Origin: Variovorax guangxiensis
GTDB taxonomy: Bacteria; Pseudomonadota; Gammaproteobacteria; Burkholderiales; Burkholderiaceae_C
DNA: 64,000 nt
Assembly (NCBI RefSeq): GCF_003952165.1
Contig: NZ_RXFT01000001.1
Coordinates: 124,001-188,000 of the forward strand
Direction: 5' to 3'
Within the stretch, counting starts at the first letter, position 1; every line of letters begins with the position of its first letter. Position numbers and translations under genes: made by a program. Shown in pieces: positions 18,722 to 27,414 of this stretch. Below the pieces are notes generated by a model. The model saw only the letters and a list, made by a program, of their open reading frames with translations. It ran no database searches and was not told the origin of the DNA.

Positions 18722-18933
18722 GGGTTTGAGGGACAGCGGAGTCGGCTCGAAAGTTCACCTGCTTTCACCTTGATGCGCCGACACGGCAGCAAGGTAACTC
18801 CCTGAAACAGTGCTCGCCGGCACTTTACCGAGCACATGCAACGGATGTGCCTGGGATTTCGCCGACTGCGGAAAACCCTAGAAAAAAGGCTTAAAAATGT
18901 CCGAAAACCGCAGATCGGCCGGGGGGTCGCTGC

Positions 18934-20841
18934 TTATCGGCCACGCATGAAGAGCGAATCCAGCTCGCGCACCGAAAGCTGGCGCCAGGTCGGCCGGCCG
19001 TGGTTGCACTGGTCCGAACGCTCGGTGGCCTCCATCTGGCGCAGCAGCGCGTTCATCTCGTCGATGGTGAGCTTGCGGTTGGCCCGCACCGCGCCGTGGC
19101 AGGCCATGGTGGAGAGCAGTTCGTTCTGGGCGCGCTGCACCACGGTGCTGGCGTCGTGCTGGCCCAGTTCGGCCAGCACGCTGCGCGCGAGCTCCACCGG
19201 ATCGCCGTCGGCCAGCGTTCCGGGCACGGCGCGCACCGCGAGCGTGCGCGCCGAGAAGGGCGTGATCTCCAGCCCCAGCGTCGGCAGCACCTCGGCGCAG
19301 GCCTCCGCCGTGGCCACTTCCTGCGGCGTGGCCGCGAAGGTCGCCGGAATCAGCAGCGGCTGGCTGCTGATGGCAGCGCCGTCGAGCTGCGTCTTGAGCC
19401 GCTCGTAGACGATGCGCTCGTGCGCCGCGTGCATGTCGACGATCACCAGGCCCTGGCTGTTCTCGGCCAGGATGTACACCCCCTGCAACTGGGCCAGCGC
19501 GCGGCCCAGCGGCCAGGCCTCGTCGTTGTTGGCGATGGACTGCGTGCCAGGGCTCGGCGCAAGGGGAAGTCCGCTCGGAGCCTGGAAGCTTGCCGGCGCC
19601 GCGCTGGCAGCGGGCCAGGGTGGCGGCGCGGAAGGTTCCGACGCATGCAGCGCAACCTGCCGCGGCTGCTCGCTGCGCTGGGGCCACATCGCCTCGAAAT
19701 CGCCGGTGCCGCGTTCGCGCGGCGTGAAATCCATGGCCGGCTGGGCCCAGCTTGCGTTCGGGGGCAGCGGCGCCTGCTTGAAGAAGGGCTGCGGCGCGCC
19801 TGCCGGCGCTGTCGCGTCATTGGCGCGCGGAGCCGCCAGCGCGTCCTCGACGGCATGGCGTACGGCCTGGTGCACCTCGCGCCCGTCGCGAAAGCGCACT
19901 TCGATCTTGGTCGGATGCACGTTCACGTCGACGCGCGACGGATCGATTTCGAGGTACAGCGCATAGACCGGCTGGCGCTGGCCGTGCAGCACGTCTTCAT
20001 ACGCGCTGCGCACCGCGTGCGACAGCACCTTGTCGCGCACGAAGCGTCCGTTGACGTAGAAGAACTGATGATCGCCGCGCGAACGCGCCGCGTCGGGAAT
20101 GCCCGCGCGGCCGACCACGCGCACCGCGCCGCCTTCGCGCGCGACGGCCACGCTCTGCGACACGAACTCGTCGCTCAGCGCATCGGCCAGCCGCTGCTCG
20201 CGCGTGGCGGCTGCGCGCCACTGCTCGACCAGCTTGCCGTCGTGCCAGATCGAGAAGCCCACCTCGGGCCGCGCCAGCGCATGGCGGCGCACCGCCTCGA
20301 TGCAATGGGCCAGCTCGGTGGCGTCCGTCTTCAGGAACTTGCGGCGCGCAGGGGTTGCGAAGAACAGCTCGCGCACCTCGACCGTGGTGCCGGTGGAGCG
20401 CGCCACGGGCCGCAGCTCGCCGGTGCGCCCGTCGAGCGCGAAGGCCGAATCGGAGCCCGCGAAGCGCGAAAGAATGCTCAGCTCGGCAATCGCATTGATG
20501 GCGGCCAGCGCCTCGCCGCGAAAGCCCATCGTGCCGACCGTCTCGAGGTCGTCAAGGCTGGCGATCTTGCTGGTCGCGTGGCGGCGCAGCGCCACCGTGA
20601 GTTCCTCGCGGGGAATGCCCAGGCCATCGTCTTCCACGGAGATCAGCCGCACGCCGCCGGAGGCCAGCCGCACCGTGATCTGGCCGGCACCTGCGTCCAG
20701 CGCGTTGTCCAGCAGCTCGCGCACCACCGAGGCCGGACGCTCGACGACTTCACCGGCGGCGATCTGGCTGATCAACTCGTCGGGAAGCTCGCGGATCGGG
20801 CGGCGTTGTGGGGGGGAGATGGTGGTGGGGAGGGCGCTCAC
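18934..20841 (-). CDS. mutL: DNA mismatch repair protein MutL
   Basis: A 635-aa MutL. The N-terminal GHKL ATPase carries ISQIAAGEVVERPASVVRELLDNALDAGA, EDDGLGIP and GTMGFRGEAL. A disordered Pro-rich linker covers about residues 345-440, followed by the dimerisation/endonuclease domain. The endonuclease metal site is present as D469-M-H-A-A-H-E475-R-I-V-Y-E480, with Met where the consensus DQHA has Gln. The C-terminal CNHGRPT and the ACHGAVRA block are also kept, so this MutL probably nicks DNA itself, as expected in bacteria without MutH. No mutS or mutH is in the window. Confidence 0.96.
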   Translation of the reverse strand: MSALPTTISPPQRRPIRELPDELISQIAAGEVVERPASVVRELLDNALDAGAGQITVRLASGGVRLISVEDDGLGIPREELTVALRRHATSKIASLDDLETVGTMGFRGEALAAINAIAELSILSRFAGSDSAFALDGRTGELRPVARSTGTTVEVRELFFATPARRKFLKTDATELAHCIEAVRRHALARPEVGFSIWHDGKLVEQWRAAATREQRLADALSDEFVSQSVAVAREGGAVRVVGRAGIPDAARSRGDHQFFYVNGRFVRDKVLSHAVRSAYEDVLHGQRQPVYALYLEIDPSRVDVNVHPTKIEVRFRDGREVHQAVRHAVEDALAAPRANDATAPAGAPQPFFKQAPLPPNASWAQPAMDFTPRERGTGDFEAMWPQRSEQPRQVALHASEPSAPPPWPAASAAPASFQAPSGLPLAPSPGTQSIANNDEAWPLGRALAQLQGVYILAENSQGLVIVDMHAAHERIVYERLKTQLDGAAISSQPLLIPATFAATPQEVATAEACAEVLPTLGLEITPFSARTLAVRAVPGTLADGDPVELARSVLAELGQHDASTVVQRAQNELLSTMACHGAVRANRKLTIDEMNALLRQMEATERSDQCNHGRPTWRQLSVRELDSLFMRGR

Positions 20842-20878
20842 CGGGGCATTCTAAAAGCGCGGGTTGCGAGGCGTCCGC

Positions 20879-21376
20879 TCAGGGCTGCTGCAGCTGCTTG
20901 AACATCACGTAGGCATCCACGAAGCCGTGCCGCGGATGCCTGAACGCGCCTGGCAGCGTGCCGACGATCTCGAAGCCCATCTTGCGCCACAGGCGCACCG
21001 CGCCTTCGTTGGTGGACACGACGAAGTTGAACTGCATCGCGCGAAAACCCATGCACAGGGCCTCCTGCTGCGAGTGTTCGCACAGGGCCGATGCGACACC
21101 CATGCCGCGCGCCGCGTCGGACACGACGTAACCGCAATTGCTTACGTGCGAGCCCTGGCCCGGCTGGTTGGGGCGCAGGACGTAGGTGCCGAGCACCGCG
21201 CCCTGGTCGTTGCAGGCGACGAAGATCGCCGTGGGCACCTTCATCCACGAGTGGCGCGCCTGTTCCTCGGTCACGTCGGGCGCATACGTGTAGGTGTCCG
21301 CGCGGCGGAAGGTGGGTTCCAGGACTGACCAGATGGCGGGCCAGTCCGCATCCGTGGCGGCGCGTATGTGCAGCAT
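20879..21376 (-). CDS. GNAT-family N-acetyltransferase
   Basis: A 165-aa protein starting MLHIRAATDADWPAIW. The acetyl-CoA site is recognisable as GYVVSDAARGMGVASALCEHSQQEA (motif A, Q/RxxGxG/A-like), then MQFNFVVSTNEGAVRLWRKMGFEIVGTLPGAF (motif B). The latter is typical of the PhnO/YjaB-like family that ends in HPRHGFVDAYVMFK. The frame extends far upstream, but the ATG at 21376 matches the usual domain start. It is divergent from the dedA-like gene (48 bp). The acceptor substrate is unknown. Confidence 0.9.
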   Translation of the reverse strand: MLHIRAATDADWPAIWSVLEPTFRRADTYTYAPDVTEEQARHSWMKVPTAIFVACNDQGAVLGTYVLRPNQPGQGSHVSNCGYVVSDAARGMGVASALCEHSQQEALCMGFRAMQFNFVVSTNEGAVRLWRKMGFEIVGTLPGAFRHPRHGFVDAYVMFKQLQQP

Positions 21377-21424
21377 GGGGTGATTCGCGAGTGCGTCGAG
21401 GTCGAGCAAGGATAATCCGCGCCC

Positions 21425-22093
21425 ATGGAAATCATCAGCTTTCTCGTCGACTTCATCCTTCACGTCGACAAGCACCTCGAGGCCTTCGTCATCGCCTACG
21501 GCCCCTGGGTCTATGCCTTGCTGTTCCTCATCGTCTTCGTGGAAACCGGCGCGGTGGTGATGCCGTTCCTGCCGGGCGACTCGCTGCTCTTCATCGTCGG
21601 CGCGCTGTGCGGCGCGGGGCTCATGAACTATCCGCTGGCGTGCGGCATCCTGATCGCGGCCGCGATCCTGGGCGACCAGTGCAACTACTCCATCGGGCGC
21701 TACTTCGGGCCGAAGGTGTTCCAGTGGGAGAACTCGCGCTTCTTCAACCGCAAGGCCTTCGACCAGGCCCATGCCTTCTACGAGCGCTACGGTGGCATCA
21801 CCATCATCCTCGCGCGCTTCATGCCCTTCATCCGCACCTTCGCGCCCTTCGTGGCCGGCGTTGCCGAGATGAACCGAGCGAAGTTCACGATGTTCAACGT
21901 GGTGGGCGGGCTGATCTGGGTGCTGGGCATCGCCACCGCCGGCTACTTCTTCGGCAATCTGCCTTTCGTGCGCCAGCATCTGGACAAGATCATCTGGGCG
22001 CTGATCTTCGTACCGGGCCTTCTGGCGATCTACGGCGCGTGGCGCGCCTCCAAGGCCGAGAAGGCGCGCGAGGCCCAGGCCTCGCAGGCCTGA
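21425..22093 (+). CDS. DedA-family (VTT domain) membrane protein
   Basis: A 222-aa inner-membrane protein with about five hydrophobic segments. The family signatures are present: FVETGAVVMPFLPGDSLLFIVG near the N-terminus, GDQCNYSIGRYFGPKVF, and ARFMPFIRTFAPFVAGVAEM with the conserved arginines. DedA proteins act as undecaprenyl-phosphate or phospholipid flippases and support envelope integrity. It is a single-gene unit ended by a strong bidirectional hairpin. Confidence 0.93.
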   Translation: MEIISFLVDFILHVDKHLEAFVIAYGPWVYALLFLIVFVETGAVVMPFLPGDSLLFIVGALCGAGLMNYPLACGILIAAAILGDQCNYSIGRYFGPKVFQWENSRFFNRKAFDQAHAFYERYGGITIILARFMPFIRTFAPFVAGVAEMNRAKFTMFNVVGGLIWVLGIATAGYFFGNLPFVRQHLDKIIWALIFVPGLLAIYGAWRASKAEKAREAQASQA

Positions 22094-22110
22094 TCCGACT
22101 TCGCCAACCA

Positions 22111-22143
22111 ATGAAAAAGCGCGCCGGCAGCGCGCTTTTTCAT
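22111..22143. terminator. Bidirectional intrinsic terminator after dedA
   Basis: A perfect 14-bp stem (ATGAAAAAGCGCGC paired with GCGCGCTTTTTCAT) with a 5-nt loop CGGCA. The A- and T-runs flank the GC core on both sides, so it can end transcription of the dedA-like gene on plus and of the glycine-zipper lipoprotein gene on minus. Confidence 0.85.
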
Positions 22144-22168
22144 GCAGGCCCGTTGTTCAGACCGTGCA

Positions 22169-22456
22169 TCAGTAGTTCGGCCCGTTGCCCGGGTAGTAGC
22201 CGCTGCCGCGCGGATAGCGTTGCTGGTTGTAATAGTTGCGTTCATCGGCATTGCGGCCGACTTGGTTGCCGATGAGGCCGCCGATGGCCGCGCCGCCCAC
22301 GGTGCTCGCGGTGTTGCCGCCGATGGCATTGCCCACCAGAGCGCCGCCCACGGCGCCTACGCCGGTCCCGAGGTTCTGATTGGGACCGCTTGCGCAACCC
22401 GCAATGGTCATGACCGAAGTGGCTGCGGCTGCAGCGATCCAGAGACGTGTGTTCAT
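22169..22456 (-). CDS. Glycine-zipper lipoprotein
   Basis: A 95-aa small lipoprotein: a signal of about 22 residues ending in the lipobox IAGC, then a Gly-rich double transmembrane zipper (GTGVGAVGGALVGNAIGG, then VGGAAIGGLIGNQVG) and a Tyr/Gly/Pro/Asn-rich tail. It matches outer-membrane 17-kDa-surface-antigen/YmgG-like proteins. The ATG at 22456 is preferred to the upstream GTG at 22465, because AAAGGTGG sits at the right distance from the ATG. A function in outer-membrane stability is assumed for the family but not proven. Confidence 0.88.
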   Translation of the reverse strand: MNTRLWIAAAAATSVMTIAGCASGPNQNLGTGVGAVGGALVGNAIGGNTASTVGGAAIGGLIGNQVGRNADERNYYNQQRYPRGSGYYPGNGPNY

Positions 22457-22619
22457 GATGTCCACCTTTCGATGAGTGATGGTTCATCATGTCCAAAGCA
22501 CCCCGGTGCGCCGTGTAGGAACCAGCCGCACGTGCCTGTGCGGCCCCGCGGGGCGCACCGCGTGGGACAGGAGTGCATGCTTTGGCCCTACAGCCGGAAG
22601 CGGCGGGGCCGCAGCGCGA

Positions 22620-24089
22620 TCAGAGCTGCCGGCTGCGCGCCAGCGGCGGGTTCTGCGCGAAGTAGCGCTGGATGCCGCGCATCAGTGCGTCGGCCAGGTT
22701 CTCCTGGTAGTCGACACGGCGCAGGTTGGCTTCTTCTTCCGGATTGCTGATGAAGGCGGTTTCCACCAGCACGCTCGGAATGTCGGGCGCCTTCAGCACC
22801 GCGAAGCCGGCCTGTTCGACCTGGCCCTTGTGCAGCCGCGCGCCGATGCCCTTGATCTCGCCGAGCATTGCGCCGCCGAGCTTGAGGCTGTCGTTGATCT
22901 GCGCGGTGGTGCTCATGTCGAGCAGCGCTCGCTGCACCTGGGCCTCGTGGTTGCCCACGTTCACGCCGCCGACGCGGTCGGCGTCGTTCTCCTTGTTGGC
23001 GAGCCACCGTGCGGCGCTGCTGGAGGCGCCGCTCTGGCTCAGCGCGAACACGCTGGCGCCGCGCGCGGCGGGTGTGGTGAATGCGTCGGCGTGGATGCTC
23101 ACGAACAGGTCGGCCTGCACGCGCCGCGCCTTCTGCACGCGCACGCCCAGCGGCACGAAGAAGTCGGCGTCGCGCGTGAGGAAGGCGCGCATGGGGCTGC
23201 CGTTCACGCTGCTCGCGTTGATGCGCTGGCGCAGGCGGTGGGCCACCTGCAGCACGATGTCTTTCTCGCGCGTGCCGTTGGGGCCGATGGCGCCGGGGTC
23301 TTCGCCGCCGTGGCCGGGGTCGAGCGCCACGATGATGATGCGGTCGGTGCGATTGGCCGTGGCGGAAACCGGTGGTGGGGGCGGCACGGGCGATGCGGAC
23401 GGCGCAGGGGGCCTGGCAGGCGCGGCGGCCACCACGGGAGGCGGTGGTGGCGTCACGGGCCTTTCGCCGCCGGCCGTTGCGCCGGTAGGCGGCGATTGCG
23501 GGCCGGGTCGCATCGACTGCTGAGCCATCAGGTCGCCGAGCGGATCGGCGGCCGGTGCAGGCGCGGTTGGCGGCGGCGCGACGGCGACCGCGGAGCCGCC
23601 GCCCGAAGCGCGCGGCGCATCGCGCAGGCGCTCGGCGATCAGCGCTTCCATCGGGTCGATCGCCTGCTCGGGGTACAGGTCGAGCACCAGCCGGTGCTTG
23701 TAGGCGGCCACGGGCGCGAGCGAGAACACCTGCGGCACCACGGCCTGCTTCAGGTCGAACACGATGCGCACCACCTTCGGTGCGTTCTGCCCCACGCGCA
23801 GGCCGTTGATGTACGGGTCGCCGGGCTTGATCTTGCCGACGAGCTCGCGCAGTTCGGGGTTGAGGTCGATGCCCTCGATGTCGACGGCCAGCCGAGGCGG
23901 GCTGCCCACCACGAGCTGCTGCGAGTTCAGGCGTGCGTCGGATTCGATGGTCACGCGCGTGTAGTCGGCGGCGGGCCACACGCGCACTGCGAGGATGGTG
24001 GCTCCGCGCGCGATCTGGTGCACGCCGAGCATCAGCGCGATGCTGCCGCCCTGCAGCAGCACGCGCCGTTTGAGGCCGGCCGCCTTCAT
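22620..24089 (-). CDS. amiC: N-acetylmuramoyl-L-alanine amidase, Tat-exported
   Basis: A 489-aa periplasmic amidase that cuts the stem peptide from MurNAc during septum splitting. A Tat-like signal (KRRVLLQGG near residue 7) is followed by an AMIN domain (about 30-150), a Pro-rich linker and a zinc Amidase_3 domain (about 270-480). Zinc ligands are visible in ALDPGHGGEDPGA, the downstream E of REKD and HADAF; the catalytic E lies in VLVETAFISN. It forms a coupled pair with tsaE (4-bp overlap), the widespread bacterial arrangement. Confidence 0.93.
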   Translation of the reverse strand: MKAAGLKRRVLLQGGSIALMLGVHQIARGATILAVRVWPAADYTRVTIESDARLNSQQLVVGSPPRLAVDIEGIDLNPELRELVGKIKPGDPYINGLRVGQNAPKVVRIVFDLKQAVVPQVFSLAPVAAYKHRLVLDLYPEQAIDPMEALIAERLRDAPRASGGGSAVAVAPPPTAPAPAADPLGDLMAQQSMRPGPQSPPTGATAGGERPVTPPPPPVVAAAPARPPAPSASPVPPPPPVSATANRTDRIIIVALDPGHGGEDPGAIGPNGTREKDIVLQVAHRLRQRINASSVNGSPMRAFLTRDADFFVPLGVRVQKARRVQADLFVSIHADAFTTPAARGASVFALSQSGASSSAARWLANKENDADRVGGVNVGNHEAQVQRALLDMSTTAQINDSLKLGGAMLGEIKGIGARLHKGQVEQAGFAVLKAPDIPSVLVETAFISNPEEEANLRRVDYQENLADALMRGIQRYFAQNPPLARSRQL

Positions 24090-24592
24090 GCGGCGATGCG
24101 CGCCAGCAGATCGCTGCCGCGAGCGGTGTTCGCCAGGAGGGTCACGCTGCGTGTGTCGTCAGTCATTGCTTCTATTTTAATAGCGAGGTCGGCAATTGGC
24201 GTACGGCCCGCGGCGTTGTCCGGCCACTCGGCCAGCTTGAGGCCCGGCCCGGCGAAGATGTCGCGGAAGCCGGCGTCGTCCCATTCGCGCGGATCGGCGA
24301 AGCGATAGAAGTCGAAATGGAAGATCTGCAGCCCGTCGGGCGCCTCGTGGGGCTCGACCACCGCGTAGGTGGGGCTCTTGATGCGCCCGGTGATGCCCAG
24401 GGCGCGAAGCAGGTGGCGTACGAAGGTGGTCTTGCCGGCGCCGAGGTCGCCATGCAGTTCGATGAAGGCGTCGCGCAATGCGGGTGACGAGGCCAGAGCC
24501 TTCGCGAAGGCTTCGGTGTCGGCTTCGCTGCACCAGCGCAGGCTGCGGGTGCTTTTGTGCGTTTCTACAATCGGCAAGTGATCGTCAGCCAT
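24086..24592 (-). CDS. tsaE: tRNA threonylcarbamoyladenosine biosynthesis ATPase TsaE
   Basis: A 168-aa P-loop ATPase needed with TsaB and TsaD for t6A37 synthesis in ANN-decoding tRNAs. Walker A is GDLGAGKTTFVRHLLRALG, followed by IKSPTYAVVEPHE and the FHFDFYRFADPREWDDAG block typical of YjeE. I take the start at 24592 (MADDHLPIVETH). It overlaps the start region of the divergent queG, whose GTG is at 24578, so the two 5' ends share about 15 bp and the promoters must lie inside the opposite gene. It is followed by amiC with a 4-bp overlap. Confidence 0.93.
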   Translation of the reverse strand: MADDHLPIVETHKSTRSLRWCSEADTEAFAKALASSPALRDAFIELHGDLGAGKTTFVRHLLRALGITGRIKSPTYAVVEPHEAPDGLQIFHFDFYRFADPREWDDAGFRDIFAGPGLKLAEWPDNAAGRTPIADLAIKIEAMTDDTRSVTLLANTARGSDLLARIAA

Positions 24593-25648
24593 CCACTCGT
24601 TGTTCGTATTCAGGCCTTGGCCAGGGAACTCGGATTCTCCCAAATCGGAATCGCGGGCGTCGATTTATCGAGCGCCGAGGCCGGTCTGATGCAATGGCTG
24701 GCCCATGGGTTCCATGGCGAGATGCAATACATGGAAACGCACGGCACGCGCCGCGCGCGTCCTGCCGAGCTGGTGCCGGGCACGGTCAGCGTGATCACCG
24801 CGCGCATGGACTACCTGCCGCGCAGCACCGAGCCCGAGTGGCAGGCCATCGAGTTCGACCGGCTGAAGCGCCCCGGCGAGGCCATCGTGTCGGTCTACGC
24901 CCGGGGCCGCGACTATCACAAGGTGCTGCGCAACCGGCTCGCCAGGCTGGCCGAGCGCATCGCCGAGGAGGTCGGCCCCTTCGGCCATCGCGCCTTCACC
25001 GACTCGGCCCCCGTGCTCGAGGCAGAGCTGGCCTCGCGCAGCGGCCAGGGCTGGCGCGGCAAGCACACGCTGGTGCTCGACCGCGACGCGGGCTCGATGT
25101 TCTTCCTGGGCGAGATCTACGTCGACATGGAACTGCCGCCGAGCGAGCCCGTCACCGCGCACTGCGGCAGCTGCAGCGCCTGCATCGACGTGTGCCCGAC
25201 GCAGGCCATCGTGGCGCCCAAGAGGCTCGACGCGCGCCGCTGCATCTCGTACCTCACCATCGAGCACGGCGGTTCCATTCCGGTCGAACTGCGTCCGCTG
25301 ATGGCCAACCGCATCTATGGCTGCGACGACTGCCAGCTGATCTGCCCCTGGAACAAGTTCGCCAAGAAGAGCACGCTGCCCGACTTCGACGCGCGCGAGG
25401 AACTCACCAGCCGCACGCTGGCCAATCTCTTCGCGTGGACCGAACAGGACTTCCTGCGCCGCACCGAAGGCAGCCCTATCCGCCGCATCGGCCACGAGCG
25501 CTGGCTGCGCAACATCGCGGTGGCGCTGGGCAACGCGGCACGGGTGGGCGAGGGCGGTGCGAAGGAAGCGCTGGCGACGCGGGCAGAGCACCCGAGCGAA
25601 CTGGTGCGCGAGCACGTCGCCTGGGGCCTCGCGCAACGCGCAGACTGA
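24578..25648 (+). CDS. queG: Epoxyqueuosine reductase
   Basis: A 356-aa cobalamin- and 4Fe-4S-dependent enzyme for the last step of queuosine synthesis in tRNA. Two iron-sulfur motifs are clear: CGSCSACIDVCP beginning at Cys196, and GCDDCQLICPWNKFA about 55 residues later. LARELGFSQIGIAG opens the B12-binding domain, and a HEAT-like C-terminus ends the protein. No ATG fits; the GTG at 24578 is the best start, with a GTG at 24557 as alternative. The gene overlaps the start of divergent tsaE. Confidence 0.93.
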   Translation: MIVSHPLVVRIQALARELGFSQIGIAGVDLSSAEAGLMQWLAHGFHGEMQYMETHGTRRARPAELVPGTVSVITARMDYLPRSTEPEWQAIEFDRLKRPGEAIVSVYARGRDYHKVLRNRLARLAERIAEEVGPFGHRAFTDSAPVLEAELASRSGQGWRGKHTLVLDRDAGSMFFLGEIYVDMELPPSEPVTAHCGSCSACIDVCPTQAIVAPKRLDARRCISYLTIEHGGSIPVELRPLMANRIYGCDDCQLICPWNKFAKKSTLPDFDAREELTSRTLANLFAWTEQDFLRRTEGSPIRRIGHERWLRNIAVALGNAARVGEGGAKEALATRAEHPSELVREHVAWGLAQRAD

Positions 25649-25651
25649 GCC

Positions 25652-26032
25652 TCAGGCCGGCAGGATCTCGCGCACCCGCTCCCATGGCCGGCACATGAGC
25701 GTGCCGCGCGGCGACACCACGATGGGCCGCTGCAGCAGGATCGGGTGTTCCACGATGAAGTCGAAGATCTGGTCGTCGGTCCATTTCGGATCGGCGAGGT
25801 TCAGCTCTTCGTAGGGAGCCTCCTTGGTGCGCAGCAGGTCTCGCGCGCCCATGCCCATGGCCTTGGAGAGCTCGCGCAGCTTCTTCTTCGAGGGCGGCGT
25901 TTCAAGATAGAGAACGATCTCGGGCTCCACGCCGCTTTCGCGGATCAACTGCAGCACGTTGCGCGACGTGCTGCAGTTGGGCTTGTGGTAGATCGTCATC
26001 GGGTAGGCGGTGGTGGGGGTGCGTGCGGTCAT
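25652..26032 (-). CDS. ArsC-family (arsenate reductase-like, YfgD-type) protein
   Basis: A thioredoxin-fold protein of 126 aa from the ATG at 26032, or 116 aa from the internal ATG at 25999, which matches the usual family length. The catalytic region HKPNCSTSRN carries the nucleophilic Cys and the CxxS-R pattern. The arginines that bind arsenate in glutaredoxin-dependent ArsC are present in LLRTKEAPYEELNL and QRPIVVSPRGTLMCRP. No arsB, arsR or arsH is nearby, so this is more likely the housekeeping YfgD-type paralogue than an arsenic-resistance gene. It is convergent with queG (3 bp apart). Confidence 0.87.
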   Translation of the reverse strand: MTARTPTTAYPMTIYHKPNCSTSRNVLQLIRESGVEPEIVLYLETPPSKKKLRELSKAMGMGARDLLRTKEAPYEELNLADPKWTDDQIFDFIVEHPILLQRPIVVSPRGTLMCRPWERVREILPA

Positions 26033-26060
26033 GGTGCCGATGATAGAAAACAGGCGCCGC

Positions 26061-26744
26061 TCAGCTTTCCTGTGCGTCCATCGAGAACGGAAACCGCGCC
26101 TCCCAGAATTCCGCCAGGCGCGGATCGGCATCGACACGGCGCACCACCTGCGCCATGCGCGGCGCCACGCGATAGAAGCGCCGGCGGCGCGGCGTCCAGC
26201 GCGACACCACTGTCACGTACAGGTCGAGCATGCTGATCTTCTCGCCCAGCAGGTAGGGCGCGGGCTCGTCGATCTGCGAATCCATCAACTGCCAGCAATG
26301 CGCGATGCGCTCGGCGGTGCGTTCGAGCATCGCCGGCTGCGCGGCGGGGTCGGGCACGAGGCGCGAAGGCTCGTCGCGCACCCAGAACATCGAATAGATG
26401 GCGGCCGGCAGGTAGACCATCCAGCGCAGGTACCGCGCACGCAGCGGGTCGTCGGGCGCGGGGCAGAGTTGGGCCTCGGGATAGCGGTCGCCCAGCCAGA
26501 GCAGGATGGCCGCGCTCTCGGTCATCACCTCGCCCGAAGGCAGCACGAGCGCCGGCACCTGTCGCATCGGGTTGACGCCGGCGACCCGCTCGCGCTCGGC
26601 ATCGCCCTCCCACGGGGCGATGTCGACGGTCTCGACCTGCGCTCCGATCAGCGTGAGCGCGGCGTGCACGGGCGTGGCGCCCGAGCCGGGGGCGCCGTAG
26701 AGGGTGTAGCGGTCTTCGCGGGCGGAGGTGGATGGCGTAGTCAT
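26061..26744 (-). CDS. Glutathione S-transferase family protein
   Basis: A 227-aa protein with an N-terminal thioredoxin-like GST domain (YTLYGAPGSGATPVHAAL, then NPMRQVPALVLPSGEVMTESAAILLWLGDRYP, the cis-Pro and glutathione gamma-Glu site). The helical C-terminal domain contains YLLGEKISMLDLYVTVVSRW. The usual Ser/Tyr catalytic residue appears as Ser in GSGATP. It is on the same strand as the ArsC-like gene. The substrate is unknown. Confidence 0.88.
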   Translation of the reverse strand: MTTPSTSAREDRYTLYGAPGSGATPVHAALTLIGAQVETVDIAPWEGDAERERVAGVNPMRQVPALVLPSGEVMTESAAILLWLGDRYPEAQLCPAPDDPLRARYLRWMVYLPAAIYSMFWVRDEPSRLVPDPAAQPAMLERTAERIAHCWQLMDSQIDEPAPYLLGEKISMLDLYVTVVSRWTPRRRRFYRVAPRMAQVVRRVDADPRLAEFWEARFPFSMDAQES

Positions 26745-26784
26745 CCGCGCAGGTTACGCAGGCCCGCCCCCGATGTCACGTAGG

Positions 26785-27297
26785 TCAGGCGGCCAGAAGC
26801 GCGTCCACCTTCTTCAGCCCTTCGAGCGTCTTCACGCAGGCCTCGGCCACTTCAGTGCCCTTCACCGCGAAGTGGCGGTGGAAGTACTTGCGGTGCTCCA
26901 CGTGCTCGTGGAAGTGGTGCGGCGTGAGCACGGCCGAGAAGATCGGCACGTCGGTCTCCAGCTGCAGCGACATCAGCGTGCTGACCACCGTGTTCGCCAC
27001 GAACTCGTGGCGGTAGATGCCGCCGTCGACCACCAGCGCGCAGCCGATGATGGCCGCGTACTTGCCCGAGTTGGCGAGCCGCTTGGCGTGCAGCGGGATC
27101 TCGAAGGCGCCCGGCACGTCGAAGATGTCGATGAGATCGCGCGCCACGCCCTGGCGCTCCATCTCCTCGAGGAAGGCGTCGCGCGCCTGGTGGACGATGT
27201 CGGAATGCCACTGCGCCTCGACGAATGCGATGCGCGTGCCGCGCGGCGAACCCGACGCGGTGACGGCGGAAAGGGGAAGGTCGTTGATCTGACTCAT
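26785..27297 (-). CDS. ribH: 6,7-dimethyl-8-ribityllumazine synthase
   Basis: A 170-aa enzyme condensing 5-amino-6-ribitylaminouracil with dihydroxybutanone phosphate to the riboflavin precursor lumazine. FVEAQWHSDIV, FDVPGAFEIPLHAKRLA and IIGCALVVDGGIYRHEFVAN are family blocks, with the catalytic His in TPHHFHEH. Sequence length and the YRHEFV segment resemble the type II (RibH2-like, decameric) branch known from alphaproteobacteria more than the common icosahedral RibH. A canonical FMN riboswitch precedes it by about 110 bp, so the gene is regulated by flavin. No other rib genes are in the window. Confidence 0.9.
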   Translation of the reverse strand: MSQINDLPLSAVTASGSPRGTRIAFVEAQWHSDIVHQARDAFLEEMERQGVARDLIDIFDVPGAFEIPLHAKRLANSGKYAAIIGCALVVDGGIYRHEFVANTVVSTLMSLQLETDVPIFSAVLTPHHFHEHVEHRKYFHRHFAVKGTEVAEACVKTLEGLKKVDALLAA

Positions 27298-27376
27298 GGT
27301 GTGCCTCTTGAAGAAAGCAGGTTTCCTGAATCAGGGCGCACGAAACAGCGAGCCCGCTCGCGCGCCGGTTCGCCTG

Positions 27377-27414
27377 AAAAAGCGCAGCGCGCGGGCCGAC
27401 CCGCATTTCGCGCT
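27377..27414 (-). terminator. Possible expression-platform terminator of the FMN riboswitch
   Basis: On the minus strand an inner hairpin (GCGGG-TCGG-CCCGC) is extended by an outer AGCGC/GCGCT pairing with a 5-nt bulge, followed by GCGCTTTTT. The outer arm AGCGC also forms the 3' strand of riboswitch helix P1, so the two structures compete for the same bases. Whether control is by termination or by another mechanism cannot be settled by eye. Confidence 0.55.

Noticed and set aside
25652..26032. Arsenic-resistance operon around the ArsC-like gene
   Set aside because: No arsR, arsB or arsH in the neighbourhood; the protein matches the housekeeping YfgD-type group equally well.
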